Assembly (NCBI GenBank): GCA_023423835.1
Contig: JAFAEW010000132.1
Location: forward strand, 1-43,021
DNA: 43,021 nucleotides
Reading direction: 5' to 3'
DNA from: Bacteroidota bacterium
GTDB lineage: Bacteria > Bacteroidota > Bacteroidia > Chitinophagales > Chitinophagaceae
In this document: positions 42,573 to 43,021 of the stretch, piece after piece
Position numbering within the stretch: position 1 is the first letter of the stretch
Layout of the letters: each line of letters starts with the position of its first letter
Position numbers and translations under genes: made by a program
Notes under the pieces: generated by a model
What the model was told of the DNA's origin: nothing
The model's input: the letters and a program-made list of their open reading frames with translations, nothing else
The model's database searches: none

Positions 42573-43021
42573 ATGTTTAATAATCTTACCGAGCGTTTAG
42601 AGAGTGCGTTTAAGAATTTAAAAGGAGAAGCCCGTGTAACAGATCTTAATATCGCCAATACCCTCAAAGATATCCGTCGTGCACTGATAGATGCAGATGT
42701 AAACTACAAGATTGCCAAGGAATTTACGGATAAGGTTAAGGAGAAAGCGATCGGAAGCAAGGTGATCAATGCGGTAAGTCCAGGGCAGCTCATGGTGAAG
42801 ATCGTTCAGGATGAATTGACCGAACTGATGGGTGGTGAGGAAGCAGATTTTAACGTAAAAGGAAATCCTGCCATTATTCTCATTGCCGGTTTGCAGGGTA
42901 GCGGTAAAACGACCTTTAGTGCGAAACTGGCAAAATACCTTCGCTCCAAAGGAAAATCGCCGCTTCTGGTAGCGGGAGACGTTTACAGGCCGGCAGCGAT
43001 TGAACAACTGAAGGTACTGGG
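42573..43021 (+). CDS. ffh: Signal recognition particle protein Ffh, 3' end beyond window
   Basis: Ffh is the GTPase of the signal recognition particle and targets nascent membrane proteins to the translocon with 4.5S RNA and FtsY. The visible 149 residues begin MFNNLTERLESAFKNLKG and cover the N domain (ALIDADVNYKIAKEF) and the start of the G domain with the P-loop GLQGSGKTT at about residues 110-118 and DVYRPAAIEQL. These are the standard Ffh signatures. The M domain lies beyond the right edge. Confidence 0.96.
   Translation, partial: MFNNLTERLESAFKNLKGEARVTDLNIANTLKDIRRALIDADVNYKIAKEFTDKVKEKAIGSKVINAVSPGQLMVKIVQDELTELMGGEEADFNVKGNPAIILIAGLQGSGKTTFSAKLAKYLRSKGKSPLLVAGDVYRPAAIEQLKVL

Noticed and set aside
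1..43021. tRNA, rRNA, CRISPR arrays, intact insertion sequences
   Set aside because: I looked for T-loop patterns, regular spaced repeats and transposase motifs and found none I could support. A small RNA could be missed by eye.

Overview
The window looks like chromosomal DNA of a Bacteroidota bacterium, most likely from the Chitinophagaceae or a close relative. Evidence: C-terminal type IX secretion sorting domains (YPNP motif), an Oar-like TonB receptor with an N-terminal carboxypeptidase-regulatory-like domain, the gene order bamD - rpoZ - coaBC - DUF4835, DUF4296 and DUF4293 genes, and repeated TAnnTTTG elements (the Bacteroidota -7 promoter box) just upstream of genes. I see no rRNA, tRNA, CRISPR array or intact transposase.

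Layout. 1-2509 (minus): a tightly packed operon vsr - 99-aa unknown - cytosine-5 DNA methyltransferase - GHKL (MutL/MORC-like) ATPase, cut by the left edge; this is the best candidate for a multi-gene restriction or defence system. 2510-7124: tRNA/ribosome GTPases mnmE (minus), era and der (plus), then a GNAT acetyltransferase. 7125-9232: a REP-like hairpin, an EF-hand-loop protein, dodecin and scoA. 9297-13031 (minus): bamD, rpoZ, coaBC, DUF4835, DUF4296. 13250-14678 (plus): lolA-like gene and cmk. 14760-18139 (plus): a probable copper-acquisition cluster of a small Cys-rich membrane protein, a lipoprotein with two Met/His motifs, and a TonB receptor carrying the CxxxM and HxM motifs known from OprC. 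18140-18864: a large inverted repeat and the wreck of a type III restriction helicase. 18865-20322: cardiolipin synthase. 20397-27161 (minus): a giant T9SS-secreted repeat protein of about 2,250 residues. 27408-35485: two secreted alpha/beta hydrolases, a small membrane protein, a T9SS-CTD remnant, tgt, an LptF/LptG permease, an SDR, a pRiA4b ORF-3-like protein and cca. 35601-36915 (minus): two tandem secreted paralogues with duplicated upstream DNA. 37194-41780 (minus): a T9SS-exported protein and an Oar-like receptor. 41999-43021: a DUF4293 membrane protein, and ffh running off the right edge.

Most of the window is housekeeping: RNA modification, ribosome assembly, envelope assembly (BamD, LolA, LptF/G, Cls) and protein targeting (Ffh). 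The accessory parts are the left-edge methylase operon, the copper cluster, the type III relict and the secreted repeat or duplicated proteins. The copper cluster and the Vsr-methylase-ATPase operon are the two places where neighbouring genes most clearly act together. All calls are from reading translated sequence by eye; no database search was run.
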